A stretch of 64,000 nucleotides of DNA from Propioniciclava flava (GCF_004126535.1 NZ_PPCV01000009.1:43902-107901), one strand, 5' to 3'; shown: positions 7,713-17,097, counted from the stretch's first letter. A program made the numbers and translations. Notes: generated by a model not told the origin, from the letters alone.

Positions 7713-10700
7713 GCGTCCTCCTCCAGGTCGCCTTCGACGTCGAGGTAGATGCGCTGCATTTCGGCCAGGACCTCCGGGTCGGGCTCAGCCCACAGGCCAC
7801 GTTCGGCGGCCTCGTGGAGCCGCTCGACGATGCCGCGCAGCGCCCACGGGTTCGACTGCCGCAGGAACGCCTGATTCTCCTCGTCGATGACGTATTCCTT
7901 CGCCAACGAGTCGTACATCCAGTCGTGGACCACGCCGGCGGTCGCGTCGAACCCGAACAGGTAGTCCACGGTCGCGGCCAGTTCGAAGGCCCCCTTGTAG
8001 CCGTGGCGGCGCATCGCGCCGATCCAGCGCGGGTTCACCACGCGGGCCCGGAACACGCGGGCGGTCTCCTCGGCGAGCGTCCGGGTGCGGACGTTGTCGG
8101 GGCTGGTGGAGTCACCCACGTAGGCGCGCGGATCGGACCCGGTCAGGGCACGCACCGTGGCGACCATGCCGCCGTGGTATTGGAAGTAGTCGTCCGAATC
8201 GGCGATGTCGTGCTCGGCCGAGTCGACGTTCTTGGCCGCCACCTTGATGCGCTTGTAGTTGGCGCGCATGTCGTCGGCGGCGGGCGTCCCGTTCAGGTCG
8301 CGGCCGTAGGCGAACCCGCCCCACGCGGTGTACACCTCGGCCAGGTCGGCGTCGTCGCGCCAACTGCCCGACTCGATGGCTTGCAGGATGCCCGCACCGT
8401 AACTGCCCGGCTTGGAACCGAAGATGCGTGTGGTGGCGCGGCGGGTGTCGCCGTGGAGGGCCAGGTCGGCGTCCGCGTTGGCCTTGAGGTAGTTCTGCTC
8501 GGCGGGCTCATCCAGGGCGGCGACCATCGCGATGGCGTCGTCCATCATGGCGATGACATGGGGGAAGGCGTCCCGGAAGAAGCCGGAGATGCGCACCGTG
8601 ACATCGACGCGGGGGCGTCCGAGTTCGGCCAGCGGCACCACGGTCAGCGAGGACACCCGGCGGGAGGCTTCGTCCCATTCGGGGCGGACGCCGATCAGCG
8701 CCAGCACCTCGGCGATGTCGTCGCCGGAGGTCCGCATCGCCGAGGTGCCCCACACCGACAACCCCACCGAGGTCGGGTATTCGCCGGTCTCATCCAGGTA
8801 GCGGTTCAGCAGGGAGTCAGCCATCGCCTGCCCGGTCTCCCAGGCCAGCCGGCTCGGGACGGCACGCGGGTCGACGGTGTAGAAGTTGCGCCCCGTCGGC
8901 AGCACGTTGACCAGCCCACGCAGCGGCGACCCCGACGGACCGGCCGGGATGAAGCCGCCGTCGAGGGCGTGCAGGACGGCGTCCAGTTCGTCGGTGGTGC
9001 GGCTCAGGCGCGGGACGACCTGCTCGGCGGCGAACCGCAGGACCGTCTGCACGGCCGGATCCTCGTGGAGGGACGCCGCCGCGGCGGGATCCCAACCGGC
9101 GTCCTCCATGGCCTGCACGAGGGCGCGGGCCTGGGTCTCGACCCGGTCGACCTCATGGGTGGGGGCGTCGGGAGACAGCCCGAGGGCGGAACGCAGCCCG
9201 GGGACCGCGTTGCCGACGCCACCCCACACTTGGGCGGCGCGCAGGATCGACAACACGAGGTTGACCCGGCCCTCCCCAGCGGGGGCGTCGCCGAGGATGT
9301 GCAGGCCGTCGCGGATCTGGGCGTCCTTGATCTCGCACAGCCAGCCGTCGACGTGCAGCAGGAAGTCGTCGAACTCTTCATCGTCGGGGCGCTCGTCCAG
9401 GCCGAGGTCGCGGTGCATCTCGGCGGCGCGCATGAGCGCCCAGATCTCCCCGCGGATCGCGGGCAGCTTCGCCGGATCCATGGCGGCGATGTTGGCATGC
9501 TCGTCCATCAGGAGTTCGAGCTTGGTGATGTCGCCATAGCTTTCGGCGCGCGCCATCGGCGGGATCAGGTGGTCCACGATGAGGGCGTGGGCGCGCCGCT
9601 TCGCTTGGGCCCCCTCGCCGGGGTCGTTCACCAGGAACGGGTAGATCAGCGGCAGGCTGCCCAGGGCGGCGTCCGGGCCGCAGGACGCGGACGGTGCCGC
9701 ATTCTTGCCCGGCAACCATTCCAGGGAGCCGTGCTTGCCGAGGTGGACGATGGCGTCCGCGCCGAAGCCGTGTTCCAGCCAGCGGTAGGCGGCCAGGTAG
9801 TGGTGGGAGGGCGCCAGGTCGGGGTCGTGGTAGATCGCGATCGGGTTCTCCCCGAAGCCGCGCGGCGGCTGGATGAGAATGACGATGTTGCCTGCCCGCA
9901 GCGTCGCCAGCACGAGTTCGCCCGCGTCGTTGACGAACAGGGTGCCGGGCGCGGGCCCCCAGGCGTCGACCATGGCCTCGCGCAGGTCGGCGGGCAGGTC
10001 GGCGGTCCATTCCAGGTATTGCTCGGTGGTGATCTTGGCGTGCGCGTCGGTGAGTTGCGCGGTGGTCAGCCACTCTTCGTCTTGGCCGCCCGCCGCGATG
10101 AGCGCGTGGATGAGGGCGTCACCTGCGGCGGTGTCGTCTTCGGGTGTCCCGGCGGTGTGGGCGTGAAGGATGTCGGTGATCGGGTTGTTCTCGCCCAGGT
10201 CGTAGCCCTCGGCGATGAGGCGGCGCAGCAGCCGGATCGCCGACACCGGGGTGTCCAGCCCGACCGCGTTGCCGATGCGGGCGTGCTTGGTCGGGTAGGC
10301 CGACAGCACGAGTGCGAGCCGCTTCTCGGAGTTGTCGATGTGGCGCAGTTGGGCGTAGTTGGCGGCGATTCGCGCGACGCGCAGCGCCCGCTCCGGGTCG
10401 GCGACGTAGTGGGGTAGCCCCTGGTCGTCGAACTCCTTGAACGAGAACGGCGCGGTGATGATCCGGCCGTCGAACTCGGGGATCGCGATCTGGTTGGCCG
10501 AATCCAGCGGCGTGACGCCCTCGTCGGACGCCTCCCAGTCGGCGCGGCTCGTGGTCAGGCTGAGCCCTTGCAGGACGGGAATGTCGATGCCGGCCAGACG
10601 CTCCACGTCCCATGCTTCGTCGTCGCCACCCGCCGAGGCACCTGCGGGGACGCTGCCCCCGGCCGCCAGGACGGTCACGATGAGGGCGTCCAGCGTGCCG

Positions 10701-11326
10701 AACGCGGCGTACAACTCATCGGGGGCCGATCGCAGCGACCCCGCGAAGATCGGGACGCCAACCGCGAGGCCGGTGGCGTCGATCGCGTCGGCGAGGGCGT
10801 GCGCGAAGCCGCTGTTGCCGCTGGCCTCGTGCGCCCGGTAGTACAAGACGCCGACGCGCGGCAGGGACGCATCCGCGGTGGCGGACCGCTCCGCGAAACC
10901 CCAGGCCGGGATCGCGGAGGGCGGCTCGAACCCCTCACCGGTGAGCAGCACGGTGTCGGAGAGGAACGCGTGGAGGTGCCGCAGGTTGTCGGGGCCGCCC
11001 TCGGCGAGGTAGAGGTGAGCCTGGGCGGCGACGCCGATCGGGACGCTGGACAGTTCCATCAGTTCGGCGCTGGGCTGCTGCTCGCCGCCGAGGATCACCA
11101 GGGGGGTGTGGGCGGCGCGGATGGCGTCCACCCCGCTCCACAGTTCGTGCGGGGAGCCGAGCAGGCGATAGATGACCAGGTCGGCGTCCGCGACGAGGGC
11201 GGCCAGGGCCGCATCATCGGTGCGGTTCGGGTTGGCCCACGTGTAGGCGGCGCCGCTGGCGCGGGCCGAGAGCAGGTCGGTGTCCGAGGTGGACAGCAGT
11301 GCGATGCGGGTAGTGGGCTCGGCCAC
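7709..11326 (-). CDS. cobN: cobaltochelatase subunit CobN
   Basis: A 1205-residue large subunit of the ATP-dependent cobaltochelatase that inserts cobalt into hydrogenobyrinic a,c-diamide. The length fits CobN/BchH. Blocks seen include LGKHGSLEWLPGKN, the long central GFIPAGPSGSPLRGLVNVLP TGRNFY region, SVWGTSAMRTSGDDIAE, and the C-terminal ANPWALRGIVERLHEAAERG-type ending (here QSNPWALRGIVERLHEAAER). The GTG start at 11326 follows AGGAGG closely; the open frame further upstream overlaps the riboswitch and is not coding. The CobS/CobT or ChlD/ChlI-type partner subunits are not in the window. Confidence 0.95.
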   Translation of the reverse strand: MAEPTTRIALLSTSDTDLLSARASGAAYTWANPNRTDDAALAALVADADLVIYRLLGSPHELWSGVDAIRAAHTPLVILGGEQQPSAELMELSSVPIGVAAQAHLYLAEGGPDNLRHLHAFLSDTVLLTGEGFEPPSAIPAWGFAERSATADASLPRVGVLYYRAHEASGNSGFAHALADAIDATGLAVGVPIFAGSLRSAPDELYAAFGTLDALIVTVLAAGGSVPAGASAGGDDEAWDVERLAGIDIPVLQGLSLTTSRADWEASDEGVTPLDSANQIAIPEFDGRIITAPFSFKEFDDQGLPHYVADPERALRVARIAANYAQLRHIDNSEKRLALVLSAYPTKHARIGNAVGLDTPVSAIRLLRRLIAEGYDLGENNPITDILHAHTAGTPEDDTAAGDALIHALIAAGGQDEEWLTTAQLTDAHAKITTEQYLEWTADLPADLREAMVDAWGPAPGTLFVNDAGELVLATLRAGNIVILIQPPRGFGENPIAIYHDPDLAPSHHYLAAYRWLEHGFGADAIVHLGKHGSLEWLPGKNAAPSASCGPDAALGSLPLIYPFLVNDPGEGAQAKRRAHALIVDHLIPPMARAESYGDITKLELLMDEHANIAAMDPAKLPAIRGEIWALMRAAEMHRDLGLDERPDDEEFDDFLLHVDGWLCEIKDAQIRDGLHILGDAPAGEGRVNLVLSILRAAQVWGGVGNAVPGLRSALGLSPDAPTHEVDRVETQARALVQAMEDAGWDPAAAASLHEDPAVQTVLRFAAEQVVPRLSRTTDELDAVLHALDGGFIPAGPSGSPLRGLVNVLPTGRNFYTVDPRAVPSRLAWETGQAMADSLLNRYLDETGEYPTSVGLSVWGTSAMRTSGDDIAEVLALIGVRPEWDEASRRVSSLTVVPLAELGRPRVDVTVRISGFFRDAFPHVIAMMDDAIAMVAALDEPAEQNYLKANADADLALHGDTRRATTRIFGSKPGSYGAGILQAIESGSWRDDADLAEVYTAWGGFAYGRDLNGTPAADDMRANYKRIKVAAKNVDSAEHDIADSDDYFQYHGGMVATVRALTGSDPRAYVGDSTSPDNVRTRTLAEETARVFRARVVNPRWIGAMRRHGYKGAFELAATVDYLFGFDATAGVVHDWMYDSLAKEYVIDEENQAFLRQSNPWALRGIVERLHEAAERGLWAEPDPEVLAEMQRIYLDVEGDLEEDA

Positions 11327-11334
11327 GATTCCTC

Positions 11335-11534
11335 CTGAGGGGTTCTCGCCCCGTCGAACGGTCGGATCGCGCGCGCCGAGTGTCTGGCTGAGCCGTCGAA
11401 CTTCGACGGCATCACAGTGGCGGAACCGCCCCGGGCTTGCACCGGGTTCCTCCGGACGCGTGCGCCCCCACCCTAGTGGAGGTAGGGGCGGACCCGAACG
11501 GTGGTCACGGTGGGACGACCCCCGCGTCCGACGG
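11335..11534 (-). promoter_or_regulatory. cobalamin (adenosylcobalamin) riboswitch upstream of cobN
   Basis: On the minus strand the leader contains the conserved B12-box order: GGAACCCGGTGCAAGCCC, then GCGG, then GCCACTGT (plus positions about 11413-11450), followed by AGCCAGACAC, where the family has a GxCAGxxxAC element. These are the hallmark conserved strings of cobalamin riboswitches. The region ends just before the cobN ribosome binding site, so B12 binding probably hides it or terminates transcription. Outer limits are approximate. A TAGAGT box at 11541-11546 would give a leader of about 200 nt, which fits the class. Confidence 0.92.
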
Positions 11535-11540
11535 CGATGA

Positions 11541-11546
11541 ACTCTA
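11541..11546 (-). promoter_or_regulatory. -10 box for the cobN operon leader
   Basis: TAGAGT on the minus strand, about 210 nt before the cobN start. A transcript beginning about 7 nt after it would carry the complete riboswitch. No good -35 hexamer is visible. Confidence 0.4.
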
Positions 11547-11641
11547 TGCACGAAAGTCGGGTGCCCCGGGAGGGCATGGGAGGATCAAGCGAGCGGACCG
11601 ATCGTGCTTGCCGCCATCCCCACTGCACTCCGAGGAGGACA

Positions 11642-11658
11642 GGCGGCCCCGTGCCGCC
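11642..11658 (+). promoter_or_regulatory. hairpin between Shine-Dalgarno and start codon
   Basis: GGCGGC and GCCGCC form a perfect 6-bp stem with the loop CCCGT. It sits between a strong GAGGAGG site at 11632-11638 and the ATG at 11668. Unfolded, the spacing is 29 nt, too long; with the hairpin folded it is effectively about 12 nt. Confidence 0.5.
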
Positions 11659-11667
11659 GATATACCC

Positions 11668-13212
11668 ATGACCAATGCTGTTGACGCGCCGACCAGTGAG
11701 AGCTGGTTCACACGCCACCCCAAGGCCTGGAAGACCCTCGCGTGCGTCATTCCGGCGCTCGCACTATCCCTCATCCCTGATCCGGCGGGGGTCCAGCAGG
11801 GCGGCATGATCATGCTCGGCATCTTCGTCGGCACGATCATCGGCTTCATTTTGCAGCCGCTGCCGAACGCCCCCGTAGGCCTGATCGGTGTCGCTGTCGC
11901 CATGGTTGCCGGGGCCCGCTGGGTGCCCGCGCACGTCAAGGCCGACACCGGAGCGGCTGTCGCTGCCACCATGCAGTGGGGTCCGCTCGGCATCAAAGAG
12001 GTGCTGGCCGGATTCGGCGATTCGACGGCGTGGCTGATCGCGGCCGCGTTCATCATCGCCGACGGTTTCGTCATCACCGGGCTGGGACGCCGCATCGCGC
12101 TGTTGTTCTTGTCGCGCTTCGGGAAGACGGCGCTCGGCCTGGCTTACGGACTGGGCGCTGCTGACCTCGTGGTCTCGCCGGGCACCCCCAGCCTCACCGC
12201 CCGCTACGGCGGTGTGGTCTACCCGCTGGTGAAGTCCATCGCCAAGGAGCAGGGCTCGGAAGCGTTCGACGACTCCCGCAAGAAGCTGGGCGCCTTCCTC
12301 ACGTTCACCTCGGTCGCCATCTCCAGCCTGACGTCGGCGCTGTTCCTCACCGCCATGGCGGGCAACCCCCTCATGGCGAACGCCGTGAAGTCGATGAACC
12401 TGGGCTTTGAGATGAGCTGGGGCAACTGGTTCGTGGCCGCCGTCGTCCCGGTCGCGGTCGCCCTCGTCGTGATCCCGTGGGTCGCCTACAAGATCTTCCC
12501 GCCGAGCCAGGGCAAGACGCCGGAGGCGCCCGCACTCGCGAAGGCTGCCCTCGCGGAGATGGGTCCGATGAAGACCCCGGAGAAGAAGATGCTCTGCGTC
12601 TTCTTGTTCCTGCTGCTCGCGTGGGCCATCGACTCGATCCTCGCTGGGCTGGGCCTGCCGAAGCTGAGCATCGACGCCACCATGGCCGCCCTCGTCGGCG
12701 TGGCGCTGCTGTTCATCCTCAACGTCGTTAAGTGGGCTGACGTCGTGAAGAACGGTTCCATCTGGTCCACGCTGCTGTTCTACGGCGCCGCGATCGCGAT
12801 GGCGACCAAGATCACTACGCTGGGCGTCACTGCCTGGGTGGGCTCGTCGGTGTCGGGTGCACTGGGCGGTCTGGCTTGGCCGTTGGCGTTTGCGATCGTC
12901 GTCCTCGCGTACTTCTTCGCTCGCTACCTGTTCGCGTCGGCGACCGCGCACATCCTCGCCCTGTACCCGGTGTTCCTCACCGCAGCCATCGCTGTCGGCA
13001 CCCCGCCCATGCTGGCGGCGTTCTTCCTTGCGATCGGCGCCACCAACACCGCCAACGGGCTCACCCCGATGGCCGGTGGCGCAGCCCTGACGGCGGGGCA
13101 GTCCGGCATGATCACGACCGGGGAGTGGTTCAGCAAGAACTTCATCCTGTCGCTGGCCATGCTCGCGATCTTCGCCGTGATCGGCATCCCCTGGATGCTG
13201 TTGGTCCTCTGA
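11668..13212 (+). CDS. DASS-family divalent anion:sodium symporter
   Basis: A 514-residue integral membrane protein with about 12 hydrophobic segments. It matches the DASS group that includes the 2-oxoglutarate/malate translocators and the CitT/TtdT exchangers: the first substrate loop (STAWLIAAAFIIADGF), VVSPGTPSLTARYGGVVYPL, and the second loop (SATAHILALYPVFL, then GATNTANGLTPMAGG). Predicted substrates are C4-C6 dicarboxylates or tricarboxylates, taken up with sodium or exchanged. The only in-frame start near the hydrophobic part is the ATG at 11668, which has its Shine-Dalgarno behind a hairpin. It is transcribed away from the cobalamin operon. The exact substrate is not readable. Confidence 0.85.
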   Translation: MTNAVDAPTSESWFTRHPKAWKTLACVIPALALSLIPDPAGVQQGGMIMLGIFVGTIIGFILQPLPNAPVGLIGVAVAMVAGARWVPAHVKADTGAAVAATMQWGPLGIKEVLAGFGDSTAWLIAAAFIIADGFVITGLGRRIALLFLSRFGKTALGLAYGLGAADLVVSPGTPSLTARYGGVVYPLVKSIAKEQGSEAFDDSRKKLGAFLTFTSVAISSLTSALFLTAMAGNPLMANAVKSMNLGFEMSWGNWFVAAVVPVAVALVVIPWVAYKIFPPSQGKTPEAPALAKAALAEMGPMKTPEKKMLCVFLFLLLAWAIDSILAGLGLPKLSIDATMAALVGVALLFILNVVKWADVVKNGSIWSTLLFYGAAIAMATKITTLGVTAWVGSSVSGALGGLAWPLAFAIVVLAYFFARYLFASATAHILALYPVFLTAAIAVGTPPMLAAFFLAIGATNTANGLTPMAGGAALTAGQSGMITTGEWFSKNFILSLAMLAIFAVIGIPWMLLVL

Positions 13213-13220
13213 TCCTGAGT

Positions 13221-13250
13221 CGGCGTCCGTCCCGAGAGGGGCAGACGCCG
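13221..13250 (+). terminator. hairpin after the DASS transporter
   Basis: CGGCGTC and GACGCCG pair over seven bases with further CCC/GGG pairing inside, 9 nt after the stop. There is no T-run, so termination would depend on the hairpin alone or on Rho. Confidence 0.45.
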
Positions 13251-13360
13251 AACGCTGTCATGGCACTCCACGCACTCTTCGTCGAAGGGGGAGTGTCGCC
13301 CCTTGGTAGAAACCTACGGTTGTGGCAAGTTAGACACAGTTACAGCCGAGGGGGGCTCAC

Positions 13361-15172
13361 ATGGATGCCAGCAACATCGCGGTCCGCATGTCCAAGGTGT
13401 TCCGGCGCTTTCCGGAGCGGCCGGCGACGCGGATCAAGGACGGGGCCGGTTGGGTCGTCCGCACGTATGCCGAACTGGGGCGTGACGTCGCCACGCTGGC
13501 TGGTCACCTGATCGACGCGGGCATCCAGCCGGGTGATCGCATCCTTCTGCTGTCCAACAACCGTCCCGAGTGGACGATCGCCGACCTGGCGATGCTGAGC
13601 GTCCGCGCCGTCCCGGTGCCGATCTATCCGACGAGCACACCCGAGCAGGTGCGGCACATCGCCGCCGACTCCGGCGCGCTGTTCGCGTTCGTCGAGAACC
13701 AGACGCTGCTGGAGCGGCTTACGCCCGTCTGGGGTGACCTTCCCGAGGTGCGAGGCGCATGGACGTTCGATGCCGTTGAGAGCGGCGACCCCCGCGTCCG
13801 CACGCTCGCCGAGGTGCTGAGCGAACCTGTTCCCCCGGACGCCACTGCGGAGGTGGACGCCCGCCTTGAGGCGGCCTCCGGTGACGACGTGGCCTCCATC
13901 ATCTACACCTCGGGGACCACCGGGGAGCCGCGCGGCGCCGTCTTGACCCATCGCGGGTTCACGTTCGAGACCGACGCGTTGGACGCCTTCTTCACGATCA
14001 CCCCCAAGGACCATTCGCTGGCCTTCCTGCCGCTGTCGCACGCCTTGGAGCGCGCCTGGACGTTCAAGGTGCTGTTCGAGGGCTGCATGAACACCTATGT
14101 CGCGGACGCACGGACGGTGGCCGACGCCCTCGTCGAGGCGCGTCCGACGATGTTCGTCAGCGTCCCGCGTCTGTACGAGAAGGTCTTCACCACCGTGCAT
14201 CAGAAGGTGGCCTCCTCGCCGCTGCGACGCAAGATCCTGCGGGCCGCGCTGAGCGTCGGCGCCCGCAGCCAGCACGCCTACCGCAAGGGCCGCCGCCCCT
14301 CCCTAGGGTTGCGTCTGGCGCTACCGATTGCCGACAAGCTCGTCTTCACGTCCATCCGGGACGCCCTCGGCGGGCCCAAGACTGTGATGGCGTGTGGCGG
14401 AGCGCCCCTGCGTCAAGAGATCGAAGAGTTCTTCTCGGCGGCAGGCATGCTGCTGTGCCAGGGGTACGGGCTCACCGAGGCGTCCCCGCTGATCTCGTTC
14501 AACTCCCCGGGAGCCTTCAAGTTCGGTACCGCCGGCCGCATCATGGAGGGCGGCGAGGTGCGGATCGGCGACGAGGGCGAGATCTGCTACCGGGGCCCCA
14601 ACGTCATGCGCGAATACTGGAACAACCCCGAAGCGACCGCGGCGGCGCTCGATGAGGAGGGCTGGTTGCGGACCGGTGACGTCGGCTACGTCGACACGGA
14701 CGGCTACCTCGTCATCACCGACCGGATCAAAGACATCATCGTCACCTCGGGCGGCAAGAACATCGCACCCGCACCCATCGAGGGGCTGATCCTCGCTGAT
14801 CCGCTGTTCGAGCACGCGGTCGTGCTGGGCAACAACCGCCCCTACGTCACACTGCTGGTGCGTCCGTCGCTGCCAGGCCTGGAGGACCTCGCACACCAGT
14901 TGCAGTTGACGTTCAAAGAAGTCTCCGAACTGCCGACGCGTCCCGAGATCGTCGAGGAAATCACCCGCCGCGTCGCCGCACTCACCGACAAACTCCCACG
15001 CCAGGAGCAGATCAAGGATCTGCGCGTCATGCTGGAAGAACTCACCATGGACAACGGGCTGCTCGCCCCGACACTGAAGGTGAAGCGCCGTCAGGTCGAG
15101 GAACGATTCGGAGCCCTCATCGAGGACATGTACGCCAAGGTCGCCCAGGCGAAGGACCGCCTCCACCACTGA
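13361..15172 (+). CDS. long-chain fatty acid-CoA ligase (AMP-binding), FadD15-like
   Basis: A 603-residue ANL-superfamily enzyme that activates fatty acids through an acyl-adenylate to acyl-CoA. The P-loop motif YTSGTTGEPRGAVLTH is at about residues 181-196, the linker YGLTEASPLISFN at about 370, the hinge GWLRTGDVGYVDTDGYLVIT near 430-450, DRIKDIIVTSGGKNIAP after it, and the catalytic lysine region LAPTLKVKRR near 570. Length and the LPLSHALER block match the FadD15/long-chain group. It stands alone between a transporter and a haemoglobin gene; no promoter box is obvious and the ribosome site is AGGGGGG 6 nt before the ATG. Confidence 0.9.
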   Translation: MDASNIAVRMSKVFRRFPERPATRIKDGAGWVVRTYAELGRDVATLAGHLIDAGIQPGDRILLLSNNRPEWTIADLAMLSVRAVPVPIYPTSTPEQVRHIAADSGALFAFVENQTLLERLTPVWGDLPEVRGAWTFDAVESGDPRVRTLAEVLSEPVPPDATAEVDARLEAASGDDVASIIYTSGTTGEPRGAVLTHRGFTFETDALDAFFTITPKDHSLAFLPLSHALERAWTFKVLFEGCMNTYVADARTVADALVEARPTMFVSVPRLYEKVFTTVHQKVASSPLRRKILRAALSVGARSQHAYRKGRRPSLGLRLALPIADKLVFTSIRDALGGPKTVMACGGAPLRQEIEEFFSAAGMLLCQGYGLTEASPLISFNSPGAFKFGTAGRIMEGGEVRIGDEGEICYRGPNVMREYWNNPEATAAALDEEGWLRTGDVGYVDTDGYLVITDRIKDIIVTSGGKNIAPAPIEGLILADPLFEHAVVLGNNRPYVTLLVRPSLPGLEDLAHQLQLTFKEVSELPTRPEIVEEITRRVAALTDKLPRQEQIKDLRVMLEELTMDNGLLAPTLKVKRRQVEERFGALIEDMYAKVAQAKDRLHH

Positions 15173-15264
15173 GGTTGTCGCGTCCGCGCGTGGGCAGGGT
15201 GGGACCACTGCTTCTGAAGTGGCGGTGGACCCCGGCGATCACCAGGCGCGTGCGGCGGCCCGGA

Positions 15265-15654
15265 TCACTCGAACTGGTTGATCATGAACTGGGCGGCCCG
15301 CGTGAGGTAGGCGCGCAGTTCGGCGTCCTCGGGTTCGGGCAGGGCGAGGGTGTCGACAGCGGCCAGCATGTGGTGCAGCCAGCGATCGCGCTGGTCGGGG
15401 GTGACGGCGTAGGGGGCGTGACGCATGCGCAGCCGCGGGTGGCCGCGCGTTTCCGAATAGGTGTGGGGGCCGCCCCAGTACTGCTCCAGGAACAACCGGA
15501 GCCGATCGGCCGCCGGACCCAAGTCCTCTTCCGGGTACAGGGCTCGCAGCGGCGGATCGCCCGCGACCCCCTCGTAGAACCGGTCGACGAGGACGCGGAA
15601 GGTTGGCTCCCCGCCGACGCGCTCATAGAAGCTGGCTGTGGGCTCGGTGGTCAC
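15265..15654 (-). CDS. glbO: group II truncated haemoglobin (trHbO)
   Basis: A 129-residue 2-on-2 globin. Tyr10 of FYERVGG opens helix A, YWGGPHTYS (about 59-67) is the group II CD/E block, and His79 in RLRMRHAPY is the proximal haem ligand, followed by the group II tryptophan in RDRWLHHML. Members bind oxygen with high affinity and are linked to oxygen sensing or nitrosative protection in actinobacteria. The GTG start at 15654 lies 6 nt after CAGCAT, in line with the leaderless pattern seen elsewhere in this window. It converges with the acyl-CoA ligase gene. Confidence 0.92.
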   Translation of the reverse strand: MTTEPTASFYERVGGEPTFRVLVDRFYEGVAGDPPLRALYPEEDLGPAADRLRLFLEQYWGGPHTYSETRGHPRLRMRHAPYAVTPDQRDRWLHHMLAAVDTLALPEPEDAELRAYLTRAAQFMINQFE

Positions 15655-15741
15655 CGGACCATGCTGCCACGAACCCGTCGCCTGCCTCGTCCCGGCACTT
15701 GCCCGGTCCGGCTGCTCGGGTCCGCGGCCCCGGGGCAGCGG

Positions 15742-17085
15742 TCACGCGTCGAACAGGTGCGCCACGTCCAGCACGCCGCCCGCGGCGGCGAAGTCGGCAG
15801 CGACGGCGTCGGCAAGGGCGTCATCGCTGAGGAAGTCCATTGCGGTGGCGGCCAACCCGTAGGCGCCATCGGCGATCCCCGACAACGCAAACTCGGACGC
15901 GGCAGCCTCGGCGAACTCGCGGGTGTGCAACGCGGTGCCCTCAGGGGCGATCCGCAGCAGTGGGTGGATGCCCGGAACCCGGACGCTCACGTTCCCGAAG
16001 TCGGTGGACGCGGCGATGGTTTCTGAAACCACACCTCGCGGCAGTGCCCGGCGGCCGCGCTCGGCCTGAGCGAGCGCCCAGCGCCGTGTCAGCGGGTCGT
16101 TCGTGCGCACCGGCAGTGACGCGGGGTGCTGGTCCCACACCACCTCGACGCCAACGCCCGCCATCAGCGCCGCGCCGTGGGCGAGGTCGTCCACGCGCTG
16201 GCTGAGGTCGACGAGCGTCTGCGGGTACTTCGAACGGACGTAAGCCTGCACGACGGCCCGCTCCGGGATGATGGATGCGCGCGTCCCGCCCTCACTGATC
16301 ACCGCGTGCACCCGGTCGACGGGGATCATCTGCTGCCGCAACAGCCCGATGCCGGTGTAGAAGAGCGTCGCGGCGTCCAGGGCGTTGCGCCCCATGAACG
16401 GCTCGGAGGAGGCGTGCGCGGCGCGTCCGGTGAACGTGATGGTCAAGGTGCGCCGCCCCAGCCACACCTGGTCGGCGGCGTCGTAGCCGTAGGGGTGCAG
16501 CATGAGCGCGGCATCCACCCCGTCGAAGGCGCCCTCGCGCGCCATGTACTCCTTGCCGCTGTGACCCTCTTCGCCGGGCGTCCCGAGGAAACGGACCCGT
16601 CCGCAGAAGGCGTCGGGGTGGCGTTGGGTCAGCCGGTGCAGGGCCAGGAAGGCGCCCACCCCCGTCGCGGCGATGATGTTGTGACCGCACGCATGCCCCA
16701 GGTCAGGCAAGGCGTCGTATTCGGCCAGGACGGCGACGGTGTGCCCACCCGTCCCGGCGGTGAACTCGGCCGCCACGCCCGTCTCCCGCCCGAAGACCCC
16801 GACCTGCGCGTCGAGGCCGTCTGCGGCGATCAGATCGGCCAGGCGTTGAGCCGCGCGCTTCTCCTCGAAGGCGGTTTCCGGGTCGCCGTGCAACGCGACG
16901 GCGAGGTCGCGCAGGGAAGGCGCCAACTCGGCCACGGCGGCGTCCAGGTCACGTCGCAGGAGGGCGTCGGCGCCCGTGAAAGGAGGCTCCAGTCGGTCGG
17001 CGTCGGCTGCCAGGGACGCCGTCCGCGCGGCGAGTTGCTCGGAGAAGAAGGGGGACGGCTCGGTCGGGGAGGTCGGTGGCAGCAT
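15742..17085 (-). CDS. M20-family amidohydrolase/peptidase (AbgB/PM20D2-like)
   Basis: A 447-residue metallohydrolase of the M20 clan. Metal ligands appear in LGHACGHN (about residues 127-135), the catalytic glutamate pair in GTPGEEGHSGK (about 167-177) and a distal histidine in IHPLL. The GRAAHASSEPFMGRNALDAA block belongs to the lid/dimerisation domain. The closest recognisable group hydrolyses N-acyl or aminobenzoyl amino acids and dipeptides; the substrate here is open. No signal peptide. TAGAAT lies exactly 6 nt upstream of the ATG and there is no Shine-Dalgarno, so the transcript is probably leaderless. Confidence 0.85.
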   Translation of the reverse strand: MLPPTSPTEPSPFFSEQLAARTASLAADADRLEPPFTGADALLRRDLDAAVAELAPSLRDLAVALHGDPETAFEEKRAAQRLADLIAADGLDAQVGVFGRETGVAAEFTAGTGGHTVAVLAEYDALPDLGHACGHNIIAATGVGAFLALHRLTQRHPDAFCGRVRFLGTPGEEGHSGKEYMAREGAFDGVDAALMLHPYGYDAADQVWLGRRTLTITFTGRAAHASSEPFMGRNALDAATLFYTGIGLLRQQMIPVDRVHAVISEGGTRASIIPERAVVQAYVRSKYPQTLVDLSQRVDDLAHGAALMAGVGVEVVWDQHPASLPVRTNDPLTRRWALAQAERGRRALPRGVVSETIAASTDFGNVSVRVPGIHPLLRIAPEGTALHTREFAEAAASEFALSGIADGAYGLAATAMDFLSDDALADAVAADFAAAGGVLDVAHLFDA

Positions 17086-17091
17086 GCCCTG

Positions 17092-17097
17092 ATTCTA
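17092..17097 (-). promoter_or_regulatory. -10 box, leaderless start of the M20 gene
   Basis: TAGAAT on the minus strand is separated from the ATG by 6 nt, placing the expected transcription start at or next to the A of the start codon. Confidence 0.6.

Noticed and set aside
7547..10417. A 956-codon open frame on the plus strand opposite cobN
   Set aside because: It is antisense to a certain cobN gene; its Gly/Val/Arg/Asp-rich composition is the usual product of reading GC-rich coding DNA backwards, and it has no family motif or ribosome binding site.
15205..15222. A CCACT/AGTGG hairpin between the acyl-CoA ligase and haemoglobin genes as a terminator
   Set aside because: The stem has only five pairs, an 8-nt loop and no T-run; too weak to support.
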